NCBI GenBank assembly: GCA_944386555.1
Contig: CALXBN010000018.1
Location: 124,001-188,000 of the forward strand
Reading direction: 5' to 3'
Length of the DNA: 64,000 nucleotides
Source: an uncultured Ruthenibacterium sp.
GTDB lineage: Bacteria > Bacillota > Clostridia > Oscillospirales > Ruminococcaceae
The notes under the pieces are model-generated. The model was given only the letters and a program-made list of their open reading frames with translations. It made no database searches and was not told where the DNA came from. Of this stretch, positions 8,200-15,795 are shown one piece after another (the stretch's first letter is position 1; the number at the start of each line of letters is the position of its first letter). A program made the translations under genes and the position numbers.

Positions 8200-9100
8200 A
8201 GGCACGCACCTCCCGGATCGTTCCGGGCTGATCTCGTCCGGCCAGAAATACCACATGAGTGAAGGCTCCCGTGGCTGCCAGCTGGCGGTATTGAGGGCGG
8301 CGCAGCAGCGCCGCCGGCTCTGCCGCGTGAATAGAAGCCAGCAGGCCGGTGCCTCCGTTGGCCGCCGCCAGAACCGCCCGCACATCCTCGCCCGCTCCAA
8401 TTTCGTCGCAGACGATCACATCCGGCGCCAACCCACGCAGTGCGTGCTGCATTCCCACGGCCTTGGGATAGCCTGCCATCACGTCCCAGTCCTCAGGCTG
8501 TGTGCCGTCATCCGGTGCCAGTTCACACCGCTCGTCCACTACGGCCACCCGCTTCCCCTTTTGCGCCAAATAGCCCGCCGCGCTGCGCAGCACCGTGGTT
8601 TTTCCGCTGCCCGGTTCGCCGGCGATCAACACTCCCGGCTGCGGCATCTCCAAAAGCCTGCACAGGATTTCCGGCAGCCGAATCTGTACCCGGCGGGCGA
8701 TGCGAATGTTGATGGATGTGATCTCCCCCACGCCCATGGTTCCGTCAGGCCGCCAAAAAGCCGTGCCGCATACACCGGCCCGATGGCCGCCGGGCATGGC
8801 AACAAATCCCTGATCCACCGACCGCTGCGCCGTGTGCACCGAGTAGCCGCATACGGCACTGAAAACTGCCGCCAGCTCTTCCCTCCCGGTACGCAGGCAA
8901 TTCGGGCCGGCGCACACTGCCAGACGCCCGTCATTGCACACAAAACGCTCTCCGCAGGGTGTTGTCAGCTGGATCGGCCTGCGGGCACGCAGCCGGATCT
9001 CCGTAACTGCCTTCCCGTCATCCGGCGAAACACGGCACAGTGCTGCTGCCAGCGGCCCGGGTAATTGGTGCACTGCCCCGTAATACCCGTCCACAGCCAT
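8183..9100 (-). CDS. spoIIIAA: Stage III sporulation protein AA, secretion-type ATPase (SpoIIIAA)
   Basis: A 305-residue cytoplasmic ATPase related to type II/IV secretion motors, thought to power the SpoIIIA channel. Walker A reads GEPGSGKTT (residues 161-169). Further motifs are VVDERCEL (sensor-type acidic segment), VIVCDEIG (Walker B) and the secretion-ATPase-like SIHAAE. The start is uncertain. GGGAGG precedes the ATG at 9100 by only two bases but a GTG two codons on (9094) by eight. The still earlier TTG at 9148 lies inside the sigma-E-like promoter and is rejected. It is the first gene of the operon. Confidence 0.93.
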   Translation of the reverse strand: MAVDGYYGAVHQLPGPLAAALCRVSPDDGKAVTEIRLRARRPIQLTTPCGERFVCNDGRLAVCAGPNCLRTGREELAAVFSAVCGYSVHTAQRSVDQGFVAMPGGHRAGVCGTAFWRPDGTMGVGEITSINIRIARRVQIRLPEILCRLLEMPQPGVLIAGEPGSGKTTVLRSAAGYLAQKGKRVAVVDERCELAPDDGTQPEDWDVMAGYPKAVGMQHALRGLAPDVIVCDEIGAGEDVRAVLAAANGGTGLLASIHAAEPAALLRRPQYRQLAATGAFTHVVFLAGRDQPGTIREVRACADFM

Positions 9101-9124
9101 CGCCTCCCATCCCTGTTTGTCCTG

Positions 9125-9153
9125 ATTATATGAAAGGCGGACAGGCAATAGAA
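9125..9153 (-). promoter_or_regulatory. Sigma-E-like promoter of the spoIIIA operon
   Basis: On the minus strand, TTCTATT (9153-9147), 14 bases, then CATATAAT (9132-9125). This agrees with the mother-cell sigma-E pattern KMATATT-14-CATACAHT at 5 of 7 and 7 of 8 positions. Transcription would begin near 9118, about 20 bases before the spoIIIAA start. In Bacillus the spoIIIA operon is known to use sigma-E. Confidence 0.7.
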
Positions 9154-9216
9154 CCCGAAGGCTCCACTCTGCCTCTGTACCGGATGTGAAGATCTTTCGC
9201 CTCTGGGCGAGCGGAC

Positions 9217-9262
9217 AAAAAAAGCGCCCCGGGGCCGGTGCATCTCACCGGACCCGGGGCGG
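9217..9262 (-). terminator. Intrinsic terminator of the ABC transporter gene
   Basis: A GC-rich hairpin (arms of about 16 bases, CGCCCCGGG paired with CCCGGGGCG plus an inner GCCGGTG/CACCGG part) is followed on the minus strand by a run of seven T. It lies 20 bases after the transporter stop. Confidence 0.88.
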
Positions 9263-9282
9263 GCCGCATTCTTTAACCGTAT

Positions 9283-12200
9283 TCAATCGGTGCGCAGCGC
9301 GGCAACGGGATCCTGTTTGGCCGCCTTGCGGGAGGGCAGCAGCCCGCCCAGCAGGGTCAGCACAACACTCAGCAGAACCAGAACCACTGCCGCACCGGCC
9401 GGCAATACCGCGTTGATATCGCCGCTGCCTGCCAGATGATGGATCAGCATATTGCCGGGGATCAACAGCAACAGGGTGACCAAAATACCCAGCAGGCCCG
9501 CACACAGGCCGATGATAAAGGTTTCAGCATTGAACACCTGGGAGATGTTGCCCTTGGAGGCGCCAATGGCCCGCAGGATACCGATCTCCTTTTTGCGTTC
9601 CAACACACTGATATAGGTGATAACGCCGATCATGATAGAGGATACTACCAGGGAAATGGCCACAAACGCCACAAGGACATAGCTGATCACATTGATAATA
9701 TCCGTTACCGAACTCATCAGCGTGCCCACCACATCGGTATAGGTAATCACTTTTTCCTCCTGGCCTTCGGCCTGCATCCGGGCATTGTAGGCATCCAAAA
9801 TGGCCAGCACCTGCTCCTTGGCTTCAAAGTTGACGGGATAGATGCTGATGCCGCTGGGCTGGGCCGGATCGGCATAGCCCAGCGCCTGCAAATTGCTGTC
9901 GTACGTGCTGGAACGGCTGCTCATCAGGCTCATCAGCAGCTCACTGAGTTCCTCTTCCGTCATATTCACCTGAATGGCATTGGAAAACGCCTGCGGGTCC
10001 ACGCGGAAAGCATCCTGCAGGGCGTCCTGCAGCTGCGTGAATGCACGGGTCATACCGGAGGAGATCGCCGACTGCAGGGCCGGGGCCAGCGCCGAAGAAA
10101 GGCGTGAGACTACTTGCGGCATCATCTGCTGTATGGCACCAGCCATTGCCTGGCGGAAAACCTGCTGGACATCGGCCATTTGACCACTCAGCCATTCTTC
10201 CACACCGCTGGTGTCCACCATGGCGGAGATTCCCTGCGAGATCACCTGGCGTGCCGCATCCGTCTGCAGGTAAGCCAGGAAATAGTCACCGATCTTTGCC
10301 GGGTCCGTCATATTGTGGGCATTGGCATAATCCTGATAACCGGCCAGTACCGCCCGGGCCAATGTCTCCAGCTGCTGAGGCGTGATCTGAGCGCCCTGGG
10401 ATGAGGCGATGATTTTTGCCGCGCCGTCTGCCAGCATCTGCTGGGCTTCCGGCGTCTGCAGATACTGGGCCAGATACTGATTGAACTGGTTTGGGTCTGT
10501 ATATCCGTTTTGAGCCGCCCACACCTGATAGCCGGCCATCACATCCGTCACCAGCTGCTGCAGCTGCTGGGCCGATACGGTGAGCCCGCTCTCTTCCAGC
10601 AGCTGATCCAGTGCTTGGGACAGCGCGTCACAGGCCTCCTGGCTCTGCAGATACGCCAGAAAGTATTCGTCCAAACGGGTGAAATCTGCCGCCGGATTGT
10701 CCGCAGCATACGCGCAATACCCGTCGATCAGCTGTCCGGCCAAAGCCGCAAGCTGTTCAGGCGTCGCGTTGAAGCGGATGTGCTGCAGCAACTGGGCCAA
10801 GTCAACGTTGCCGAAGTCCAGGCCGGAAAGATCCATCCCGCTCAAATCCATACTGCTCCAGTCCAAATCGGAAAGGGCTGCCGGGTCGATGGGCAGGCCC
10901 GACAGGTCGAACAGCGCGGCCGGATCCAGCTGCAGGCTGCCGGTGTCAAATGAGAAAGCCCTGCGCAGAGCAGTCTCATCCACAGTGAACAGGTTTTCCA
11001 AGCTCAGACGGTCCTCTTCATTTTCCTGTCCAAAAGGGTCTCCTGTGAACACGTTGATACCGGGCTCTGCCAGTTGGCTGCGGACGATTTCGCTGGCGGC
11101 AGCCTGATCCATAATATGCCGCGTAAGCGCAGCCGGATAATTGATGCCGGGGCTGAGCATTGCAGCCGCCATCCCCTCGTCTGGCTGAGCAATGCCTACA
11201 ATGGTCAGGTCTTCCCCCCGCTGTACCAGCTGGCGCATGTACGTGCGGTTATCTGCGCGGTTGGTCCACACATTGTACTGGGGGTCGTACTCATACCGGT
11301 CGGCCGCATTCACCACTTTGAACTGAATGCCCAGAATGTCCTCGTAACTGTATCCCGTGATATCGTCAGGCACGCGGACCGCTTCTTCATTGGCAAACTG
11401 TTCCACCATTGCGTCCAGCTCAGCGCCGTCCCGCAGGCCCAGCGTGTACAGCAAAAAGTCGCTGATGCCGCCGCTGCCGGTGAGCACCAGGACGCACTCG
11501 TTATAATTTTCCGGCCAGCGTCCGGCCATGATGCGGTACTGCTCTTCATACAGCTGCGGATCTTCCGGCATCTGATAAAAAACATCCGTACTGACCATAG
11601 AGGACATCATGCTGTTGGTGGTATTGGATGACCCCAGGCCCAGCGGCGCAAAAGAGCGGTCCGGATTGACCTGCCGATAGTCCCCATCCTTCCACAGATA
11701 GATTTGGGGCGTCACGCCATAAGAATACTCTACAGCATTGGTATATGCGTCGATCCCACTTTCGCCGCTGTCCAGATAAGTTTTCAGTGACGCCAGATCA
11801 TTGGAGCCGATTTTGGAAAAAGTCTGGGTGATCATATCTATTACATGGATCTCGTTATCCGCTTTTCCCGCATCCCCATCTTCCGCCATGCCCGCCAACA
11901 TGGAGGTAAAGTCAAAGCCCGCGCTTTGGATCTGAAGCGGATACTCCGACAGGGTATCCTCCTCTACCGTTTCAATGTACTGATTGACACCGGTGGAAAG
12001 GGACAGGATCAGCGCAATGCCGATAATGCCGATAGAGCCGGCAAAAGAAGTAAGAAGGGTACGCGCTTTTTTGCTGCGCAGGTTCTGGAAGCTCAGCGAA
12101 AGTGCTGTCAGAAACGACATGGAAGAGCGCCGCGCCCACTTGCGGTGCTCCGGCTCTTTTTCCGGTCCATCCGGCTCAAAAGGCTTTGAATCCGAACGGA

Positions 12201-12852
12201 TGGTACCGTCGCTCAGGCGCACAATGCGCGTGGCATACTGTTCGGCCAATTCCGGGTTGTGGGTTACCATCACCACCAGGCGGTCCCGGGCTACTTCTTT
12301 CAGCAGATCCATCACCTGGATGCTGGTCTCACTGTCCAGCGCACCGGTGGGCTCGTCCGCCAGCAGCACGTCCGGGTCATTCACCAGCGCACGCGCAATA
12401 GCCACGCGCTGCATTTGCCCGCCGGACAGCTGATTGGGCAGCTTGTCCTTCTGTTCTCCCAGGCCTACCTGCTCCAACGCGCGCACGGCACGCTGCCGAC
12501 GCTCGGCACGTGAAATGCCGGAAACCGTCAGCGTCAGCTCTACATTGGAAAGGATGGTCTGGTGCGGGATCAGATTATAGCTTTGAAAAATAAAGCCCAC
12601 CGTGTGGTTGCGGTAGGTGTCCCAATCCCGGTCGGTATAGCGCTTGGTGGAAACACCATTGATGATCAAATCGCCGCTGTCATACCGGTCCAGTCCGCCG
12701 ATGATGTTCAAAAGGGTCGTTTTTCCCGAGCCGCTGGGCCCCAGAATGGCAACAAACTCATTGTCACGAAAACTCAGATCCACATGATCCAGCGCCTGCT
12801 GAACCAAACTGCCCGTCTGATACTGTTTGCAGATCTGCTTGACTTGAAGCAT
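9283..12852 (-). CDS. Fused ABC transporter ATPase/permease, MacB/FtsX type, with very large extracytoplasmic region
   Basis: A 1189-residue single-chain transporter. Residues 1-220 are a MacB/LolD-like ATPase: Walker A GPSGSGKTT (38-46), signature LSGGQ (142-146), Walker B VLLADEP (162-168), switch His 198. The permease follows, with one membrane helix (about 267-290), a roughly 750-residue outside region, and three C-terminal helices (about 1055-1080, 1111-1132, 1150-1172) of the FtsX domain, which holds the coupling block ERKKEIGILRAIGASKGNI. Inside the outer region lie a DLSG-type five-residue run (about 668-687) and three helical repeats (about 697-883). The start at 12852 has GGGAGG seven bases upstream. 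Such transporters often export peptides or drugs or act as mechanotransmitters; the substrate is unknown. It is monocistronic. Confidence 0.9.
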   Translation of the reverse strand: MLQVKQICKQYQTGSLVQQALDHVDLSFRDNEFVAILGPSGSGKTTLLNIIGGLDRYDSGDLIINGVSTKRYTDRDWDTYRNHTVGFIFQSYNLIPHQTILSNVELTLTVSGISRAERRQRAVRALEQVGLGEQKDKLPNQLSGGQMQRVAIARALVNDPDVLLADEPTGALDSETSIQVMDLLKEVARDRLVVMVTHNPELAEQYATRIVRLSDGTIRSDSKPFEPDGPEKEPEHRKWARRSSMSFLTALSLSFQNLRSKKARTLLTSFAGSIGIIGIALILSLSTGVNQYIETVEEDTLSEYPLQIQSAGFDFTSMLAGMAEDGDAGKADNEIHVIDMITQTFSKIGSNDLASLKTYLDSGESGIDAYTNAVEYSYGVTPQIYLWKDGDYRQVNPDRSFAPLGLGSSNTTNSMMSSMVSTDVFYQMPEDPQLYEEQYRIMAGRWPENYNECVLVLTGSGGISDFLLYTLGLRDGAELDAMVEQFANEEAVRVPDDITGYSYEDILGIQFKVVNAADRYEYDPQYNVWTNRADNRTYMRQLVQRGEDLTIVGIAQPDEGMAAAMLSPGINYPAALTRHIMDQAAASEIVRSQLAEPGINVFTGDPFGQENEEDRLSLENLFTVDETALRRAFSFDTGSLQLDPAALFDLSGLPIDPAALSDLDWSSMDLSGMDLSGLDFGNVDLAQLLQHIRFNATPEQLAALAGQLIDGYCAYAADNPAADFTRLDEYFLAYLQSQEACDALSQALDQLLEESGLTVSAQQLQQLVTDVMAGYQVWAAQNGYTDPNQFNQYLAQYLQTPEAQQMLADGAAKIIASSQGAQITPQQLETLARAVLAGYQDYANAHNMTDPAKIGDYFLAYLQTDAARQVISQGISAMVDTSGVEEWLSGQMADVQQVFRQAMAGAIQQMMPQVVSRLSSALAPALQSAISSGMTRAFTQLQDALQDAFRVDPQAFSNAIQVNMTEEELSELLMSLMSSRSSTYDSNLQALGYADPAQPSGISIYPVNFEAKEQVLAILDAYNARMQAEGQEEKVITYTDVVGTLMSSVTDIINVISYVLVAFVAISLVVSSIMIGVITYISVLERKKEIGILRAIGASKGNISQVFNAETFIIGLCAGLLGILVTLLLLIPGNMLIHHLAGSGDINAVLPAGAAVVLVLLSVVLTLLGGLLPSRKAAKQDPVAALRTD
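10204..10764 (-). repeat. Three tandem ~62-residue helical repeats inside the ABC transporter
   Basis: Residues about 697-757, 759-822 and 824-883 of the transporter share one pattern: (T/S)xxQL..L...(V/L)(L/I)(A/D)GYxxYA, then a D/P-containing loop, then YFLAYLQ(T/S) and a following helix with a QxxL/V-rich end. Copies 2 and 3 are the closest (AGYQ, TDP, YLQT in both). The repeats are seen at protein level; no long identical DNA stretch was noticed. Confidence 0.8.
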
Positions 12853-12897
12853 AGCGCCGCCTCCCGCATTGCATCGCCATATTTTACAGGCTATAGA

Positions 12898-12927
12898 TAA
12901 ATATTTAACACACCGCACCGCTGTCAA
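12898..12927 (-). promoter_or_regulatory. Probable promoter of the ABC transporter gene
   Basis: A consensus -35 TTGACA (12927-12922 on the minus strand) is followed after 17-18 bases by the AT-rich ATATTT/TATTTA, a weak -10. It sits 46 bases before the start codon. The weak -10 lowers confidence. Confidence 0.4.
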
Positions 12928-12971
12928 AGGCGCGATACCCGCGCCGCCCTTTTCCGCGTAAGCCATACGGC

Positions 12972-13008
12972 AACAAAAAGCGGGGTAAGCAAAATCTGCT
13001 TACCCCGC
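12972..13008 (-). terminator. Intrinsic terminator after tRNA-Cys
   Basis: An 11-bp perfect hairpin (GCGGGGTAAGC with GCTTACCCCGC, seven-base loop) is followed on the minus strand by TTTTTGT. It begins two bases after the tRNA CCA end. Confidence 0.88.
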
Positions 13009-13010
13009 AT

Positions 13011-13085
13011 TGGAGGTGCTGACCGGATTTGAACCGGTGCATAACGGTTTTGCAGACCGTTGCCTTACCACTTGGCTACAGCACC
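13011..13085 (-). tRNA. tRNA-Cys (anticodon GCA)
   Basis: 75-nt cloverleaf on the minus strand. Acceptor GGTGCTG pairs with CAGCACC, the anticodon loop is CTGCAAA (GCA), the T-arm contains GGTTCAAATCC, the discriminator is T and CCA is encoded. Confidence 0.96.
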
Positions 13086-13090
13086 TTATA

Positions 13091-13121
13091 AAAATCCCGC
13101 CGCCGGTCTCCAGCGGCGGGA
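13091..13121 (-). terminator. Hairpin with T-run between tRNA-Gly and tRNA-Cys
   Basis: TCCCGCCGC pairs with GCGGCGGGA around an eight- to ten-base loop and is followed on the minus strand by TTTTT. It lies between the two tRNAs, so it may end the Gly transcript or act as a processing structure, since no separate tRNA-Cys promoter is obvious. Confidence 0.7.
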
Positions 13122-13129
13122 TCGATGTG

Positions 13130-13205
13130 TGGAGCGGCTTACGAGGATCGAACTCGCTACCTCCACCTTGGCAAGGTGGCGCTCTACCAGATGAGCTAAA
13201 GCCGC
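13130..13205 (-). tRNA. tRNA-Gly (anticodon GCC), copy 1
   Basis: 76-nt cloverleaf on the minus strand: acceptor GCGGCTT with AAGCCGC, anticodon loop TTGCCAA, T-arm GAGTTCGATCCTC, encoded CCA. It is base-for-base identical to the tRNA-Gly at 51228-51303. Confidence 0.97.
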
Positions 13206-13233
13206 ACAGGCACCGGATTTTCGGTGCCCTATT

Positions 13234-13262
13234 ATCATACTATTTCCGAGCGGAAAAGGCAA
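13234..13262 (-). promoter_or_regulatory. Promoter of the tRNA-Gly/tRNA-Cys unit
   Basis: On the minus strand -35 TTGCCT (13262-13257), 17 bases, -10 TATGAT (13239-13234). A small hairpin (GGCACCG with CGGTGCC, 13208-13228) lies in the leader before the tRNA. The rest of the spacer from here to the GH2 stop holds only a perfect hairpin CCGTCCGGCA/TGCCGGACGG (13393-13415) with no T-run. Confidence 0.65.
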
Positions 13263-13476
13263 GCCCAATTTTCAAAAAAGAACGCATTTTCACATTTTAA
13301 ACAAAACGGAAAGGGAATTCAAAGAGTTGTGCAGTCAATTTGACCAAACGTCCGGCGGCTGCCGTCTGCCCAAACCTGTTTTAGGGGTTACCCCGTCCGG
13401 CAATCTGCCGGACGGAGGCCTCAGTTGTCAGGACTGGTTGCCGCAGCTGTTCAGCTGCACGGATGGCGCGGATGCC

Positions 13477-15660
13477 TCAGGATTTTTTGATCCCCTGCAG
13501 TACACGGTTGAGCTGCTGGATCTGTTCGGCGCTGGCGCCCCCCTGTTTCAGCAGGCTCAGCATGCTCATGCGGCCCAGCATTTTCTGCAGCGCGGGGTTA
13601 CCCATCACCGCGTCCGCCACATCGCCGCGGCTGGCCGCCCCTTTGGCCATCATCTGCTGCAGCAGTGCGCCGGCGCGGGGGTCTTTGCGCAAATCCTCCA
13701 TGCGGTCATTCACAGAATAGCAGGTGGGGTCAATATCGCCCTGATCAAACCAATTGGTGACGGGTGCGCGGCCGGGCATTAAATAAGCGGGATTGGGTTC
13801 CTCCACTTTGCGGATGGTGATGGTGTCGGTACAGCCGCAGGCTGTGGCCTGGATGATATGCCGGCCGCTGATGGGCACCTGGAAGGTGAACACCACGCGG
13901 CCCTGGGCGGTGCCAAAAGGCTTTCCATCCACAGTCAGGCACACCTGATCCTGGTTGGAATACACCTTCACCTCAGTGGTATCCTCGGTGCGGTCCACAT
14001 AGCGGCTGCCGCACAAGTGTACAAAGGGGTCGGTACGGTTCCAGGCAGCTTTGTACAGATAGAAGGCGTCCTTTTTCAGCTTGCGGTCGAAAGTGACGAG
14101 GCCTTTCTGATTCTCGCCGTGCTTACCGCCCTCGTCGCGGCCATCGGCGGCAAAATCAAACAAATTCCACACATGGGTGGCCCAAATCCATGGGCGTGCC
14201 TCCATCATACGCAGCATATGCTCATGGTACACACACTGGTAAGTCTCAGTGTAATCGCCTTTTTCGGGATACGCGCTCTGATAGGCCGGATTGGCATCGG
14301 CACCGAATTCCGACAGCCCGATGCAGCGATCGGGATATTTGGCATGGAATTCGTCAAAGAATTCATCATTCTGCTCCAAGTCACCGACGTACCAGCCAAA
14401 ATACAGGTTATAGCTGCTTACATCCGGGATCTCCACAATGGGGCTGTCTATATCCAGCATAAACACATGGGCCATCGTTGTGGGACGGGTTGGATCCAGC
14501 TGATGGCACAAATCATTCAGGGCCCGATGGTTATCCAGCAGGCTGTCATCCACCGGGCTGGCGGCAGTGATCTCATTGGACAGCCCCCACACCGCGATGG
14601 ACGGATGATTGTAATTCTGTACGATGAGTTCCGTCATCTGGCTCAGGGTATTGTCACGGCCGTTGGGCATGTGCTTGGTGATATAGGGAATTTCAGCCCA
14701 GACGATCAACCCGTTTTCATCGCACAGGTCATAAAACTCCTGAGCATGCTGATAATGCGCCAGGCGCAGGGTGTTGGCCCCCAGCTCCCGGATAATGGCC
14801 ATATCCTCTTTCAGCATATCCTCGGTAACGGCAACACCCACGCCTTTGCGGTCCTGATGGCGTGCCACGCCCCGCAGCGGATAGCTGCGCCCGTTGAGGA
14901 AGAAGCCCTCCTGCGGATCGATGCGGTAGGTGCGGCAGCCAAAACGGGTGCTTACACTGTCGCCGCTGGCCAGAGATGCTTCGGCACTGTACAGATAGGG
15001 ATCGTCCAGGCCGTCCCACAGATGGACGTTTTCAATGGTGAACACTGCTCTGGCCAAACCGTTTTCCACCGGGGCCGTTTTAACCTGTCCTGCAACCTTA
15101 AAAGACACTTCCCCGGCATTTCCGGACACCCATGCCTCAGCCGTCACTTCCGCGCTGTGGGCGTCCAGGTCCACCACCGGGGTCACTTTCAGCCCGGAAC
15201 CGCCGTGGTAATCCAGGCAGAAATGAGCCGACGGTACCAGCAGCAGATAAACCGACCGGTAAATACCGCCGTAAAAGGTGAAGTCTGCCTTCTGGGGATA
15301 AACCGTATCGTTGTCGGCGTTGTCAACCAACACTTCCAGGGAATTGGTATCCTGCAGCAGATCCGTCACATCCACGCGGAACGTGGAAAAACCGCCGCTG
15401 TGCGCAGCGATCTGCACCCCGTTGAGCAGGACCTGTGCACGCATCGCGACACCGCGAAATTCCAGCCAGGCCCGTTTTCCGCCGGAAAGATCCGGCTTTT
15501 TCAGGGTGCGCAGATAGCGGCAGGTGCCGCGGAAATAATCGTTGCCGCCGTCCTGCCCGTCTTCGGCATTCCACGTGTGCGGCAGCGTTACGGGTACTGC
15601 CGTTCCCTCCGTGCCTTTGACGAAATGCCAGTTTTCGTTCAAATTGATCAATTCGCGCAT
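13477..15660 (-). CDS. Glycoside hydrolase family 2 (beta-galactosidase/beta-glucuronidase type) with helical C-terminal tail
   Basis: A 727-residue cytoplasmic GH2 enzyme (no signal peptide). The N-terminal sugar-binding domain has the GVAMRAQVLLNG block, an immunoglobulin-like domain follows, and the catalytic TIM barrel starts near RGVARHQD (264-271). The acid/base Glu is E363 in GLSNE and the nucleophile E451 in GLSEFGAD. After the barrel comes a beta domain (about 560-640) and an unusual Ala/Met/Leu-rich helical tail (about 655-727). The ATG at 15660 has AAGGAG six bases upstream; the longer frame starts with TTG. The gene ends the GPH-TIM-Gfo-GH2 gene series. Substrate (galactoside, glucuronide or other) cannot be fixed. 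Confidence 0.9.
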   Translation of the reverse strand: MRELINLNENWHFVKGTEGTAVPVTLPHTWNAEDGQDGGNDYFRGTCRYLRTLKKPDLSGGKRAWLEFRGVAMRAQVLLNGVQIAAHSGGFSTFRVDVTDLLQDTNSLEVLVDNADNDTVYPQKADFTFYGGIYRSVYLLLVPSAHFCLDYHGGSGLKVTPVVDLDAHSAEVTAEAWVSGNAGEVSFKVAGQVKTAPVENGLARAVFTIENVHLWDGLDDPYLYSAEASLASGDSVSTRFGCRTYRIDPQEGFFLNGRSYPLRGVARHQDRKGVGVAVTEDMLKEDMAIIRELGANTLRLAHYQHAQEFYDLCDENGLIVWAEIPYITKHMPNGRDNTLSQMTELIVQNYNHPSIAVWGLSNEITAASPVDDSLLDNHRALNDLCHQLDPTRPTTMAHVFMLDIDSPIVEIPDVSSYNLYFGWYVGDLEQNDEFFDEFHAKYPDRCIGLSEFGADANPAYQSAYPEKGDYTETYQCVYHEHMLRMMEARPWIWATHVWNLFDFAADGRDEGGKHGENQKGLVTFDRKLKKDAFYLYKAAWNRTDPFVHLCGSRYVDRTEDTTEVKVYSNQDQVCLTVDGKPFGTAQGRVVFTFQVPISGRHIIQATACGCTDTITIRKVEEPNPAYLMPGRAPVTNWFDQGDIDPTCYSVNDRMEDLRKDPRAGALLQQMMAKGAASRGDVADAVMGNPALQKMLGRMSMLSLLKQGGASAEQIQQLNRVLQGIKKS

Positions 15661-15704
15661 ATGATACTCCTTTTTCAATGTGTGGAAGGGCGATATTTAT
15701 TAAT

Positions 15705-15733
15705 ATTATATCACATTCCAGTATGGGAAAGGA
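15705..15733 (-). promoter_or_regulatory. Possible promoter of the GH2 gene (extended -10)
   Basis: TGATATAAT on the minus strand gives an extended -10 with a perfect TATAAT (15710-15705). The -35 position reads TCCTTT and is poor, which would fit activator-dependent control. It follows the Gfo/Idh terminator, so GH2 is likely transcribed separately. Confidence 0.45.
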
Positions 15734-15737
15734 AGAG

Positions 15738-15781
15738 CGAAAAAGGAGGCCGGCGCAGCGTCTCAGGGCGCTGCGCCGGCC
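15738..15781 (-). terminator. Intrinsic terminator after the Gfo/Idh gene
   Basis: A 13-bp hairpin (GGCCGGCGCAGCG with CGCTGCGCCGGCC, eight-base loop) is followed on the minus strand by TCCTTTTT. It separates the oxidoreductase from GH2. Confidence 0.8.
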
Positions 15782-15795
15782 GGAAAGAGGAATAT

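Noticed and set aside
9101-9148. Longer spoIIIAA beginning at the TTG at 9148
   Set aside because: The TTG lies in the -35 box of the sigma-E-like promoter and has no well-spaced ribosome site.
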